A DNA stretch of 39,107 nt. Origin: JABMRP01 sp964444795 (GTDB taxonomy: Bacteria; Planctomycetota; Planctomycetia; Pirellulales; Thermoguttaceae). Below the pieces are notes generated by a model. The model was not told the DNA's origin. It did not search any database and worked only from the letters and a program-made list of their open reading frames with translations. Both the position numbers and the translations under genes were made by a program. The stretch lies in the NCBI GenBank assembly GCA_964444795.1, contig CAYUIQ010000058.1, positions 1 to 39,107 of the forward strand. The letters are read 5' to 3'. Shown here piece after piece: positions 7,650-19,600 of this stretch. Numbering within the stretch: the first letter of the stretch is position 1; each line of letters opens with the position of its first letter.

Positions 7650-10600
7650 CTACATGGCGGCTCTCAGCGCCCGCACTCGCCACCGGCAGTAGGCCCTGGC
7701 TGCCTGGATAATGATCGGCGAACCCGTGCTAGTGGCGGCCGCGGAGATATACGAACCGTGAGCCGGCGGCAGAGCCGGAGGCCCCCAGGCGGTGATCGCG
7801 AGGTCGAGTATTTGCGGAACTAGCGAGATTATCGCGGCAACACAAGTGCCCACAGTGAAGTAGCCCTTGTGTGCCGGAGTGGTGACCAACGCAGTCTGGT
7901 CAGCGTAGTCGATCAAAGGCCCCAGGCCGGTCGGATCCTTGGCAACGAGAACCTGATTGCCGACATACCGATAGAGGTTGCCGTCGCCCGCCTCGAAACC
8001 GAGCGGATCCTGGCCGGTGAAACGGCCGAGCAACGGATCGTAGTAGCGGGCGCGGAAGTAGTACAGACTCAGGGAAGCATCGAGCTCGCGCCCGGTGAAC
8101 AGAAACCGGTCGGCCGTTGCCGCGTTGCTCATATAGAGCATGTTGCCGAAACTGTCAAAGTCGATATGGGAGATTGGAGTGCCGTCGGCATCGACTAAGT
8201 CGCGTACGGAACCCAAGCGATCTGCGAGGTGCCAGACCGTGCCTTCACCCGGACGATACCGGGCCAGGATTTCGTCGATTCCTTGGGCGAAGAGATACCG
8301 TGCGGCGATTTCCCCGTTTTGATGGAAATCCGCCCAGACGTTCGCGTCATCGTAAACAGAGTGGGTTGTCTGACCGTTGACCGTCTTGGCGATACGGCGA
8401 TTCAGCACATCGTAGGTATACTCGACCCGGTTGAGAATCAGACCGCCGGAGGTGCGCTCTTCGGCGGTTAAAAGGCGATTACGATGGTCATACGTGTACT
8501 CGGTAAGTGTGCCGGTGGCGATCTCCGTCTTTCGCATCAGATTGCCTTCGGCGTCGTAGGTATAGTCGAACTCGCCGTCGGAGAGGAGCCTGTTACCCGT
8601 ACCGACAACGTAGCCGTTACCATGCAGATGGGAATCCGTGCGGTTGCCGTTGGCGTCGTACCGATAGTGCTCGTCAACCTGTTCGGCAATCACGTCACTG
8701 CCTGAGAAGACGGCGTCGAGCAACTGGCCGGACTTGTCGTGGTTGTATTCGGCTTGCCAGTCACCGTGGCGCAGCTCGTGCGTAAGCAGCCCGCCGAAGT
8801 CATACTCGTACTGGTATTCGGCCAGCACCACGTCGACGGCGTCTCGGTGGGTAATCTGGCGGGTCCGGCCGGCCGCGTCGTACAGGTAGTCGGTAGATCC
8901 TGCAAGGTCGGTGCCGGTTGCGTCGGCGTAGCGTTCGAGCCGGCTCACGCGTTCGGAATTGGTGTACTGGAAATCGACTCGCGCGGCGTCGATGCCGGGC
9001 CCCTCCCAAGTGCGAGCCGCCAGCCGATTTCGGGTATCGTATTCCGACCGCACCTCGACGCCCAGGTTGTCGCTTACCCGGATCACGTTGCCCATGCCGT
9101 CGTACTCGTAGCTGAGAACGACATGCGGCGCGTCCGGCGTGCCGGCGTTGTCGACCGACGTCATCCGGTTCATGACGTCGTAAGTATAGGTGTAAGCACT
9201 GTCGGAATCGGCGATGGAAGACAAGTTGCCGATCGAATCGTACACGTAGCTGATCGACTGGATCGGCACCCCGGCGTCCCACCAGGTTTCCTCGACGAGC
9301 CGGCCGACACGATCGTACTCGAATGTTCGTTGCCGGCCGTTGCGGTCGACGATCTTCGTGCGGTTGCCTTCGGCGTCGTAGTCGTAGTCGGTGACCTTGC
9401 CAAGCGGGTCGATCTCGTAGTCGACCCGATCCAGGGCGTTGTAGTGGAATTCCGTCCGGTTGCCCACCGAATCGACCACCGCCGTGCGGTTTCCATTGAC
9501 GTCGTACTCGAATCGTGTCTCACCACCCTCCGGGTCAATCTCGCGGACCAACTGCCCGGCGGCGTCGTACTCGTACTCTGTCGTGCGACTCTCTGACGGA
9601 TTTGCGGCGTTGACGAGCGTTTCACGTATCAGCAGTTGACCGTCGTACTGATAGGTCTTCTCGTCACCGGCCCCGTTGCGCTCAAATACCTTGAGCCCCA
9701 TGAGATTGTATTGCATGACGGATTCTATGCCGTCTTCGTCGACGATCCGCGTGGCCAGACCGTACTGGTCGTACTCGACCTGGCTCATCGTCCCATCGGC
9801 ATTGGTGATCCGATTCGGCCATCCCGGGCTGGAATCGGTCTCATAACCGAATTCCGTTTCGTTGCCGTTGTGGTCGGTGAGGCTCCGGATGCGCCCGAGC
9901 GAATCGTATTCGGCCGAGGATCGGGCTCCGTTCGGTCTGACGATTTCGGTCAGATTCCCGTCCGTGTCGTAGTTAAACGTCGTTTTGCGACCGAGTTGGT
10001 CCGTGAAGGCGAGCACGTCGTTGTCGGCGGTGTACTCATAGGTTTTCGTCGAGTAGCAATCCCTGGCGCTAATCACGTTCCCTCGCTCGTCGTACACTCG
10101 TTTGTTGCCAAACCCGCGGCGGTTGATGACCTTGGTTTCCAGGTCGGGATTGTGCGGATCTGCGTATTCGTAGTAGGTCGTGTTGCCATACGGGTCGGTC
10201 TCTTCCAGCACGTTACCGCGCTGGTCATAGAGCAACGTCGTCACGTTCCCCTTGGCGTCGGTGATCGTGCCCGTGCGGTTCTCCGGGTCGAAGTCTTGGC
10301 TGGTGGTCGCGCCGAGGGCGTCGGTGGAACTGGTCAGCCGGCCGTCGGCGTCGAATTCGGCGTCGAAGATCTGGATGCCGCGGACGTCGGTAATCGTGTC
10401 GAGGAAATGGGCGGGATCGTCGAAGTAGGTATAGCGGGTGACGTTGTCGCCCTGATCGGTGAAGGCGACCAGATCGCGATTGACGTCGTACTCGTAACTG
10501 AGGACGACCGGATCGTCACCATCGAGCGGCGGTGGGCCGACGATCTCCTTGATCCGGCCGCGGTGGTCGCGAAGGAAGTCGATCGACTCGCCGCCCGAGT

Positions 10601-13600
10601 GGAAGATACCCGTCTCGGTAAACGTCAGTTGGTTGCCGTTGCGGTCGGTGGCCGTGTTCAGGCCGTCGAACTGATCGTACTCGTAGATCGTCCCGTCTCG
10701 GGTCGTCAGCCGATACGTGCGCGGATTGTAGGCAAAGCCCAAGAGGTAGAAGTGGAAGGTCCCCGTGGCGGATCGAGTGAGTGTGATGTAGTCGACCTCC
10801 AGCGTGTCGGTGACGCCCGGGTCGGGGGTGAAGCGGGGCGTCCAGTAGGTACCCAACAGGCCGAAATGAGGAACCGGGTCGAAGGTGAACCCGACGCGCC
10901 GGCCCTCGGGATTGGTCACGTAGACCCGCGTATCGACGCGGAAAGGCGTCGCGGCGAAACTGACCAACTCGTCGGTCACCGGCACCGTCTCGTAGATGTC
11001 GCCGTCTTGGATCCCCAACTGCCAGCCGTAGCCGAAATCGCCCTCCACCTCGGCGCCCAGTGTGTCGTACACCCGGTTGATCTGGATCGGAATGCCGGCC
11101 AGCGGTATCGATAGATCGGTGAACTCCATGTGAAAGTTGCCCAGCTTGGCGTCGCCCGAGACACCGACCGTCACGCCCTTGGCGTTGATATTGCCGTTGG
11201 TGTCCTGGGCGATGACCCGTAGCACGTAGCTGTTGTTGGCCAGCAAGGTGGGGTCGAAGACGGCGACCACCTCGTTGGTTACCTCGCTGGTACCCTCGGC
11301 AAGCACGACGTAGTCGGGATCGAAGTCGGCAATGTGGTCCATGCTGGCCAGATCGCCCCGCGCGTATTCGACCCGCCAGTACTCCAGATCGGAGTCGGTC
11401 ACCGTGGCCACCACGTCGGTCAGATAGGTGATCGTTGCGCCGGGCGCAGGGCTGATCAGGTCGACTTGCGGGCCGCTAGTGTCCAGCGGGTCGATCACCC
11501 GAACCTGCCAGGGATCGCTCGTGCCCGTGTTGCCCACCGCGTCGGTGGCCGTGGCAACGACCTCCGAAAAACCCAACTCGAAAAACGGAACGACCGCATG
11601 GCCTGACGAGTCCAACGGAACGGGCGAGCCGTCGACCAGCAGTGAGAGGGTTTCCACCCCCACGTTGTCCGTGGCGAGAACATGGAACCGAACTTCACCG
11701 CCGATGTCGACCAGACTGCCCGAGGCGCCCAACTGGACCACCGGGGCCTCGGCGTCGACGTCGACCACCAGATCGAACGACTGCGTGTCGCTGGCTCCGT
11801 AATCGTCGGCGACGGTGATCCGGATCGAGTGACTCCCCTGGTCCACCAACTCGGGCGTCCAGCGAAGCCGCCCCAGTGGATCAATCGCCATACCCTCCGG
11901 GCCGGCGTCGAGGACAAACGTCAGCGAATCGCCCTCGGGATCGATCGCCTGGATGTCGTACCGGTAGGTCGCGCCGACCATGGCCGCGCCCGTTGGCAAC
12001 GACACGATACTCGGCGCCTGATTGGCAGCGGCGACCACCACGAAACTCTGCGTGGCCAAACCGTCTTCCGGGTCGGTGACCACGACCGTCACCGCGTGAG
12101 CGCCTTGTTGCGTGGCGCCGGGTGTCCACTCGACCAGACCCGTGGCGATGTCAATCGTCATCCCGTTGGGGGCCTGTTCGAGCGAAAACGTCAGCGTATC
12201 GGCCTCCGGATCGACGGCCGTCACCGCGTATTGGTAAGGCCGGTCGACGGTGGCCGAGAATTGTGGAGCGGAGGTAATCATCGGGGGCCGATTGGGAGCC
12301 TCCGCATCGACCTCGACGACGTACGATTGGCTCGCCATCCCCCCCTGACCGTCCTCGACCGTCAACGCCACCGCTTGCTGACCGACCTGGCCGGCCGTCG
12401 GGGTCCATTGGATCAAACCGGTGCTCGCGTCGATCGTCATTCCCACGGGGGCATCGGTCAGGGCAAAGGTAAGCGGATCGTTTTCCGGATCGGTCACGCG
12501 AACCGCGTAGACGTAAGGAGCGTCCACGGCGGCGACAACCGGTGGCGTCGAGCCGATCGCCGGCGGCAAGTTTGCCGTGCGGACGGCGATCGTGAACGAC
12601 TGCGTGGCGGTGGCGAACAGCGCGTCCTGAACTCGGACGACGATCTCGTTGGGGCCGGCCTGCTCGGCCGGGGGTGTCCAGCGGAGCGTGCCGTGGAGCG
12701 GATCGATCGACATGCCCGTCGGCGCCGCATCCAGACTCCAGGTGACCGCATCGCCTTCCGGGTCCTCGGCCGCCAGATCGTATTGGTAGCTACGTCCGAC
12801 CAGCGCTGTCAGCGGGGGCGTCGAGACAATTCTGGGAGCCGAGTTGCTGGCCTCCGAGACAACTTCCAGCGTATACGACTGGGTGCCGGTTCCTCCACGA
12901 CCGTCTTCCACATGCAGAATGATCTCGTTGCTGCCGAACTGGTCGGCCGTCGGCTCCCAGCGGACGGCACCGGCGGCGTCGATCGTCATGCCCGCCGGGG
13001 CCGTATCCAGGTGATAGGTAAGCGGATCGCCGTTGGGATCGAGTGCGTCGACCGAGTAGAGGTACGGTTGCCCCAATCGCGTGCGGTCGCGGGGTGTGGA
13101 AATAATCCGAGGCGGATCATTGGGGGCCGTGGCAAGCACGTCCAAGGTGAAGCTCTGGCTCGCCTCGCCGCTGCGGCCGTCGGTGACAACGATTACGACC
13201 GGATGCGGGGCAACCTGGGCGGCTGTAGGCGTCCACGTCAACTCGCCGGTGGCTTCGTCGATGACCATGCCACTCGGGGCGGTGTCCAAACGGAAAGCGA
13301 GCGGATCGTTCTCGCCATCCTGCGCGCGAACCGGATAAACATACGGCAAGCCGGCCACGGCCGACTCGAGCGGATCGGAAGTGATCACCGGCGGCGTGTT
13401 GGGGGCCGTGACCGTGATCTGGAACGACTGCAAATCGACCCCGCCCCTTCCGTCGGCCACCCGCAGCACCACCTGGCGCGTACCGACTTGTGCAAGCGTC
13501 GGCTGCCAAACGACGATGCCAAGTTGGGGATGGACCGTCATTCCGACCGGGGCAGTGGGCAGGTCGAAGGTGAGCGAGTCGGAGTCGGGATCGGTCGCCG

Positions 13601-16600
13601 CCGCGTCGTAACGGTAGAGGTCGCCGGCGATGGCCGACGTGTCTTCCTCGCTGGTAAAGTAGGGGGCGGTGTTGTCGCCGGAGACTTCGATGTTACCGAA
13701 ATCGACGGCGGAGACAACGACGTCTTCACCCAGATCAACGCGGTGGAAGACGGCGGCCCCTGGAGTTGCCTCCGTCGGCCACGTTTGCCCCCAACCAGAT
13801 CGCGGTTCCTCGGCCACGTAGTAGGTCCCGGGCGGCAAACTGGAGAAATCGTACCGCCCGTCCGCGTCAGTCGCGATCGACCGCTCTCCGGAATCCCTCC
13901 GGCCATTCTGGTTCTGGTCGAGGTAGATGATCCAATCGGGGAGGCCCGGCTCCGGAGTGTCGGTGGTGGCAAACTGGATGTCGTCCAGGGCAAAGTCGTT
14001 GCCTCCGAACACGTCCGTGTAGTTTCGGATAGCAACGGTCGCCGCGGTCGCGGTGCCGGAGAACCAATCCGCGGAAAGGTACTGCCATTGGCCGACCGTG
14101 CTGGAAAGTTGAAGATCCTCTCCAATCGTCTCCCCGTTTACAGAGAACTGGATCCTCGCCGGGCCGTCTGCGTAGGTCGAAGCGGCCCAGACGCCGAAAC
14201 GGTATTCGGCGCCCGGTATGACGGCGACCTCCTGCTGCCACACGGCGTGGTTTGATTGGAGCGCGCCGTTGACGATCATCATCAGACCGCTACCCGACGT
14301 ATGGTCCCCGAAGCTGCCCCAGGAACCGTGGTGGTCGTGGGGGTCCGTGGCGAGATCGAAGGTTCCAGGAGACCCCATGTCTCCCTGGGTCAGGTCCGTG
14401 GTGAAGTTGGCGAGGCCGTCTTCAAAGTCGAAGTTCTGTAAGAGGTTCCGCCCGTCCTGGACGCCGTCGCCATCGAGATCGTTGAACTTCGTGCCGTGGA
14501 TCTCGCTCGTGCCGGCGTCGAACACCTCCAGCGCGAAGGTCTGTTCGTCGGCGCCGCCACGCCCGTCTTCGACGCGCACGGTGACGTCGTGAAGTCCGAT
14601 CGCGGTCGAGGTCACCTGCCAATGGATCAGCCCGGTGTCGGCGTCGATCAGCATGCCCGGGGGGCTCTCGACCAGCGTGTAGCTCAGCGGGTCCCCGTCT
14701 GGTTCGAGGGCGTCGACGTCGTACTGATACACTCTCGGGGGCAGGCTTTCGCGGCGGAACCCACTGTAACGAATCTGGCCTTGCGAGAAGTTGTAGAAGC
14801 CGAATTTGCCCGAGGTGTAGGTGTCGTCCTGAAGCGTCACCGACTCCAGAACCGTGTCACCCTGCCGCACGGTGATGGTGAATTCGCCGGTATTGAACTC
14901 CAGCGTGAACTCGTAGTCGGTATAGTCTTGCCACCGGATCGTGTTGTGGAAAATCGTTTCGACCTGGTCGACAGCGCCGGCCGTATTCCAGAAATCCCGG
15001 CCGGTTAGCGGCGAATCGGCGTCCACCACCTTGACGCTCATCCCGGCGTCGGCAAACCCCCAGCCCCCGAGGTTCTGGTCGGTTTGCTTCCAGTCGAATA
15101 AGTAGAAGTGCTCGGGATCCTGATAGCCGAAGACGAAACCCATGAAGTCGTCGTCGCTGCGAGTGTTGACCCGCCAGGTCCCGTCGATTCGATCGTTCGT
15201 CAGGTCGAAATCGCTCAGCAGAACGGAAGCATCGGCGTTGACCGTCTGTGTGGCCACGGTGTTCGACTCGCTCAACACCCAGTTGGCATTCGGCTGGTTC
15301 TGTAGTTGATACTGACCGACCGACCATTGGGACAAGTCGACCAGGCTGCCCTCGCCGGTACCTCGCACCAGATTGAGTTGCGTGATCGGATCGCTCGTAA
15401 TGACCGGCGCATGATTGTCCGAGTCGGGGCCGACGAAGACGGAAAACGCCTGACCGGCAATTCCACCCCGGTCGTCGTCTACTTCCAGTCGGACCGAGTG
15501 CGTGCCCAGTTGATCGGCCCGCGGGGTCCACGCGATCAGGCCCGTCTGCTCATCGACGGTCATGCCGTCCGGTCCGGCCAACAGCGTGAACGCGAGGAGA
15601 TCGCCATCGGCGTCTTGTGCCTCGGCGTCGTACCTGTACGCAGTATTCACGCTGGCATCAATCGGCCCAGTAGACGTAAACACCGGGGGACGGTTGGGCG
15701 GCGTCTCGATCACCGATAGTGTGTAATGTTGCTCGGCCGCGCCGCCTCGGCCGTCTTCGACGCGGAGCACCATGTCGTGGGTACCCAGATCATCGGCCCC
15801 GGGCGTCCAAGTGACCTCGCCGGAAAGCTCGTTGATCGCCAACCCCGTGGGGCCGGCCACTAACGAGTAGCCCAAGGGGTCGTCGTCCGGGTCCGCCGCG
15901 TCGGCGTCGTACCGGTAGGGCCGGTCGATGGCGGCCTCCAAGACGGGAACGGTTGTGAACGCCGGCGGTTCGTTGAGTTCGGCCAGGAAGACCAGATCGT
16001 AGGTAAACTGCGTGCGGTCGGGGTTGTGGAACACGGCATGGGCGAAGCCCGTGATCTCCGGCGGCGCCAGCGTACCCCCGGGCACGACTGCGGTGTAATC
16101 GTAGTAGGGGATCCCGTCGGGAGTCACGCCGACCGCATCGCGGACGGCGACCGACAGATCGCTGATATTCGTTACGCCGACCAACAGGGGAGCGTCGGCC
16201 GGATATTGCCCGACGTTGCGGATGGCCAGGTCGGCGTACAGCAAGTCGGTCGACTCGTCGAACGAGGTGCGCGCATACTCCGGGGCAAAACTGGGCGAAA
16301 CGTCGAACAGCAGTTCGGCCGCCGTGCCCTCGGGCCGCTGTGTCCCTTCGAGGATCAACGTCGTCGCGGCGGATTGCCCTCCCACGTCGACGGCCGTGAG
16401 CTCAAAAACGTTCTTGCCCGGAAGTACCGTGACCTGCGTGAAGAAGTTGCCCAGTCCGTCCAGCGCGTCGACCGGTATCCCGTCGACCGACGCGGCAACG
16501 ATCTGCCGCGTAGCGCCTCCGTCGTCGCGAACACTGGCCGCGTGGCCGGAGATCAACACCGTGGTGCCGGCGGCGAACTCGGACGCCGGAGCCGATGCCG

Positions 16601-19600
16601 AGAGGGAAACCTGGTAATCTCCGATCGGGTTGTAGTCGTTGACGAATTGCCACGAGCGGATGTCATGGTCACCGGTCCCCATGCCGGTGCCGGAGGTGAA
16701 GCCGACGTAGGCTTCCGGAGTTTCCAGAACGTACGCCAGATCGACCACGTAAGACAGCACTGGATCGTCGGGACGCTCCGGCTCTTGGGCAAGCCGGACT
16801 TCCAACAGATCCGACGCGCCGTCGTAGTCGATCCAGGCGTGCCAAACCTGGCCGTTCTTCATGCTCGCGACAGGCACATGGTAACGGGCAACCGAGTTCC
16901 AATTGCCGTTCAGGTCGATGCCCACGTGATTGTTGTTGTTTCCGTCCGGGCCGCCGTTGTTGTAGGTGTCGAACTCGATGCCGACGCTCGGTGCGATACC
17001 GCTGTACCCGATACCACCACCCGCGCCGCCGACGTTGCTGGCCTCGGTCTGCACGCAGAACACCAGACCGTCGGCTCCACCGCCCCACCCGCCCGAATCG
17101 GTGATCTGGAATGCAAACGTCGAACTGAACGAAGCTTGAAATTCGCCGCTGGCGTCTTCCAACACAATAGGCTCGGCTAGAAACGCACTACCGCCCTGCC
17201 GATAATCGTCGGTCAGCCGGAGGACGGGTTGCCCGTCGTAAACCACCGGACCCGCGGCGTTGATTCCCGCCGTCGCGCCGTTGAGCGTGAACGCCGAGAG
17301 GTCCGAGAACTCCTCATAATCCCAGATCCGCGGCGGCGGATCGGCGATGCCTTCGGGATGGGTGTTGGTGGCGGCGAGGATGAATGTGGAGGTCGCTGTG
17401 GCGCTGCCGTCGCGAAGGTCGGTGCCCGTGGCGTACTGGTAGACGAGTCGGTCTTCTCGGTCGACGACCCAAAGATCCGTGCCGCCGGCCGGGTTGTTCG
17501 TGATGCCGGACGGGTCGGCGTTTTCGGAGTCGAGACTCCAGTGCCCCTGGTAGACGCCCGTCGTGTCGTAGACGAAGACCGCGTCGGCCACGTCGTCGGT
17601 GACCCAGAGCGTGCCGCCGTCGGTGGCAATGCCCGTGGGGCGGGTGTTGAGGGCATGAAGCGGGAAATTGCCCGACGGGTTGGCCAATACGGATCGCAAC
17701 GACGCGGCGCCGCCGTAGTGCAACACGCTGTCCGCCTGCGCGTCGACGATCCAGATATCCGTGCCGTCGGTGGCAATCCCTTCCGGCGAGCGCAGGCCCA
17801 AGGCGAGCCACGAACCGAGATACCAGCCGCTAGGGTCGTGAACGGCGACCTGATGCGTAGCGCCGTCGACCGTCCAGACCGCGTCGCCGGCGAGGTTGCC
17901 GGTCGCGCCGCGGGGGTCGGTTACCGTGGTGTGGAGGAAGAATGCCCCGGTGCTGCTACCGTCGGGGGCGTAGCGGAACGTGGCGTCCACATTGCTGTCG
18001 ACCACGAAGAACTTCGTGCCCGAGGGGTCTGAATGCGATTGAACCGAGGCGTCGGGGATGCGCGAACTGGCCGGCGTGACGGGAATCAGATCGACGCCCA
18101 CAAAATACGTCCCGTCGTCCAGCGAGCCGGAGACAAAGGCCACTTCGTCGGTCGCCCGGACCCGCGACTCCCAGGTGCTGAAATGGGCCACGCTGTCGAG
18201 ACGGCCGTCCTCGTCAACGTCGAACGGATTCAGTTCCGCATTGTCCTCCAGCGCGGCTCCGGGCGAGAAATACAACCTCTGAGGATCGACCCGGGTGGCG
18301 TCGAACTGGGCCGTACTTTCGATCACCACGGGAATGAGCCCGTGGGCCAGAGAGGGATCGGATCCGCCAAGTGTCAGCGGATCCCACACCGGATTGCGAA
18401 CGGCCGGTTTCACGTCCACGCCGGCAATCGCGTATCGAAACTCCGCCTGATCCTCGCCTTCGTCGTCATCGGCCACGGTAATCGTCGCCTGGTAAATCGA
18501 ACCGGGCGCGTAAACGTGCCGGGCCAGAAACGTGCCGCGGGTGAGTTGGTCTTCGTACCCTTGCACCACGTCGGCGACGATAGCCTCGACCGATCCGTCG
18601 CCCCAGTCGACCGTCACCGTGAAAGTTTCCTCGGTGAACGCCTCGGGCCGGTTGAACCCGGGATCGGTGAATTCGCCCTGGAAGCGGACCTTCAAAACGG
18701 GCGCGTCGGCGACGACATACGTCTCGAAGCCCAGCACGGTGGCCAGTTCCGGAGCCACGTTGGCGATGGTGGCCGTGGTCTGGGCCTCGTCGCTGGTCTC
18801 GGCCGCGTCGGTCACTTCCAGGCCGACGGTGTAGGTGCCGTTGTCGGCATAGACGTGGTCGGCCGTGACGGTCTTCTGCCCGTCGATCTCGGTCACGTTG
18901 CCCACGCTGACTTTCCCGTCGCCCCAGTGGATCATCGCCGTATGCGTATCGTCGACGTCTTCATCGGTGAAGGTGGCCCTCAGCGTGGTCCACTGGCCTT
19001 CGTCGGCCGAAATCGGTTCCAACGGGTCGATTTCCGGCGCCTGATTTGTTTGCAGGCTCAAGATGCGCACCGACGTAAGCGTGTCGGCGTCGTTGTTGAC
19101 CAGCCGGAAGATCAGCGTGGCCGTCTCGCCCGGCAATACGCCCGATAGATCGAGCGTCACCTGCTCGCCGTCGGCCGTGGTCTGGGACGTCGCGTCACTG
19201 CCCAAAGCCGCCGGAATCTCTTCGCTGATATTGAAAAACACATCGCGGCCGCCGCCGATGGTGGCGATCAGCGAATTGCCGTCGCCGTCGACCAGGGCCG
19301 CCTCGAAAGCATCGTTGATGAAGTTCGGATCGGTCGTATCGAACGACAGGTCGGTGTAGGTGAAGGAGAGCGTCGAAGCGTTTTGAGGTACCTCGAAGGT
19401 GTGCTCCAGTGTGACCAGAAACGAATCGCCCTCCTCGATCACCGCGTCGTTGCCTTGGACGACGACACGACCCGGCGAGGCAGAGCCGCCATGTTCGGTG
19501 ACGGTCCAATCGGTCAGACCCGGATCGAAGCCGGGCAATTCCACGGGCTCGCCTTGACCGGCAGTTCCGAAGGAGGCCGGCGCGTGGGCCAGAGGAGGCG

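Noticed and set aside
8400..13675. Possible CRISPR array because of regular repeats
   Set aside because: The repeats are coding (YD and He_PIG repeats), of unequal sequence and without spacers; no cas genes are present.
11682..14255. An 857-codon plus-strand open frame rich in Arg, Asp and His
   Set aside because: Its regularity follows the He_PIG repeats on the other strand; it is a repeat shadow.
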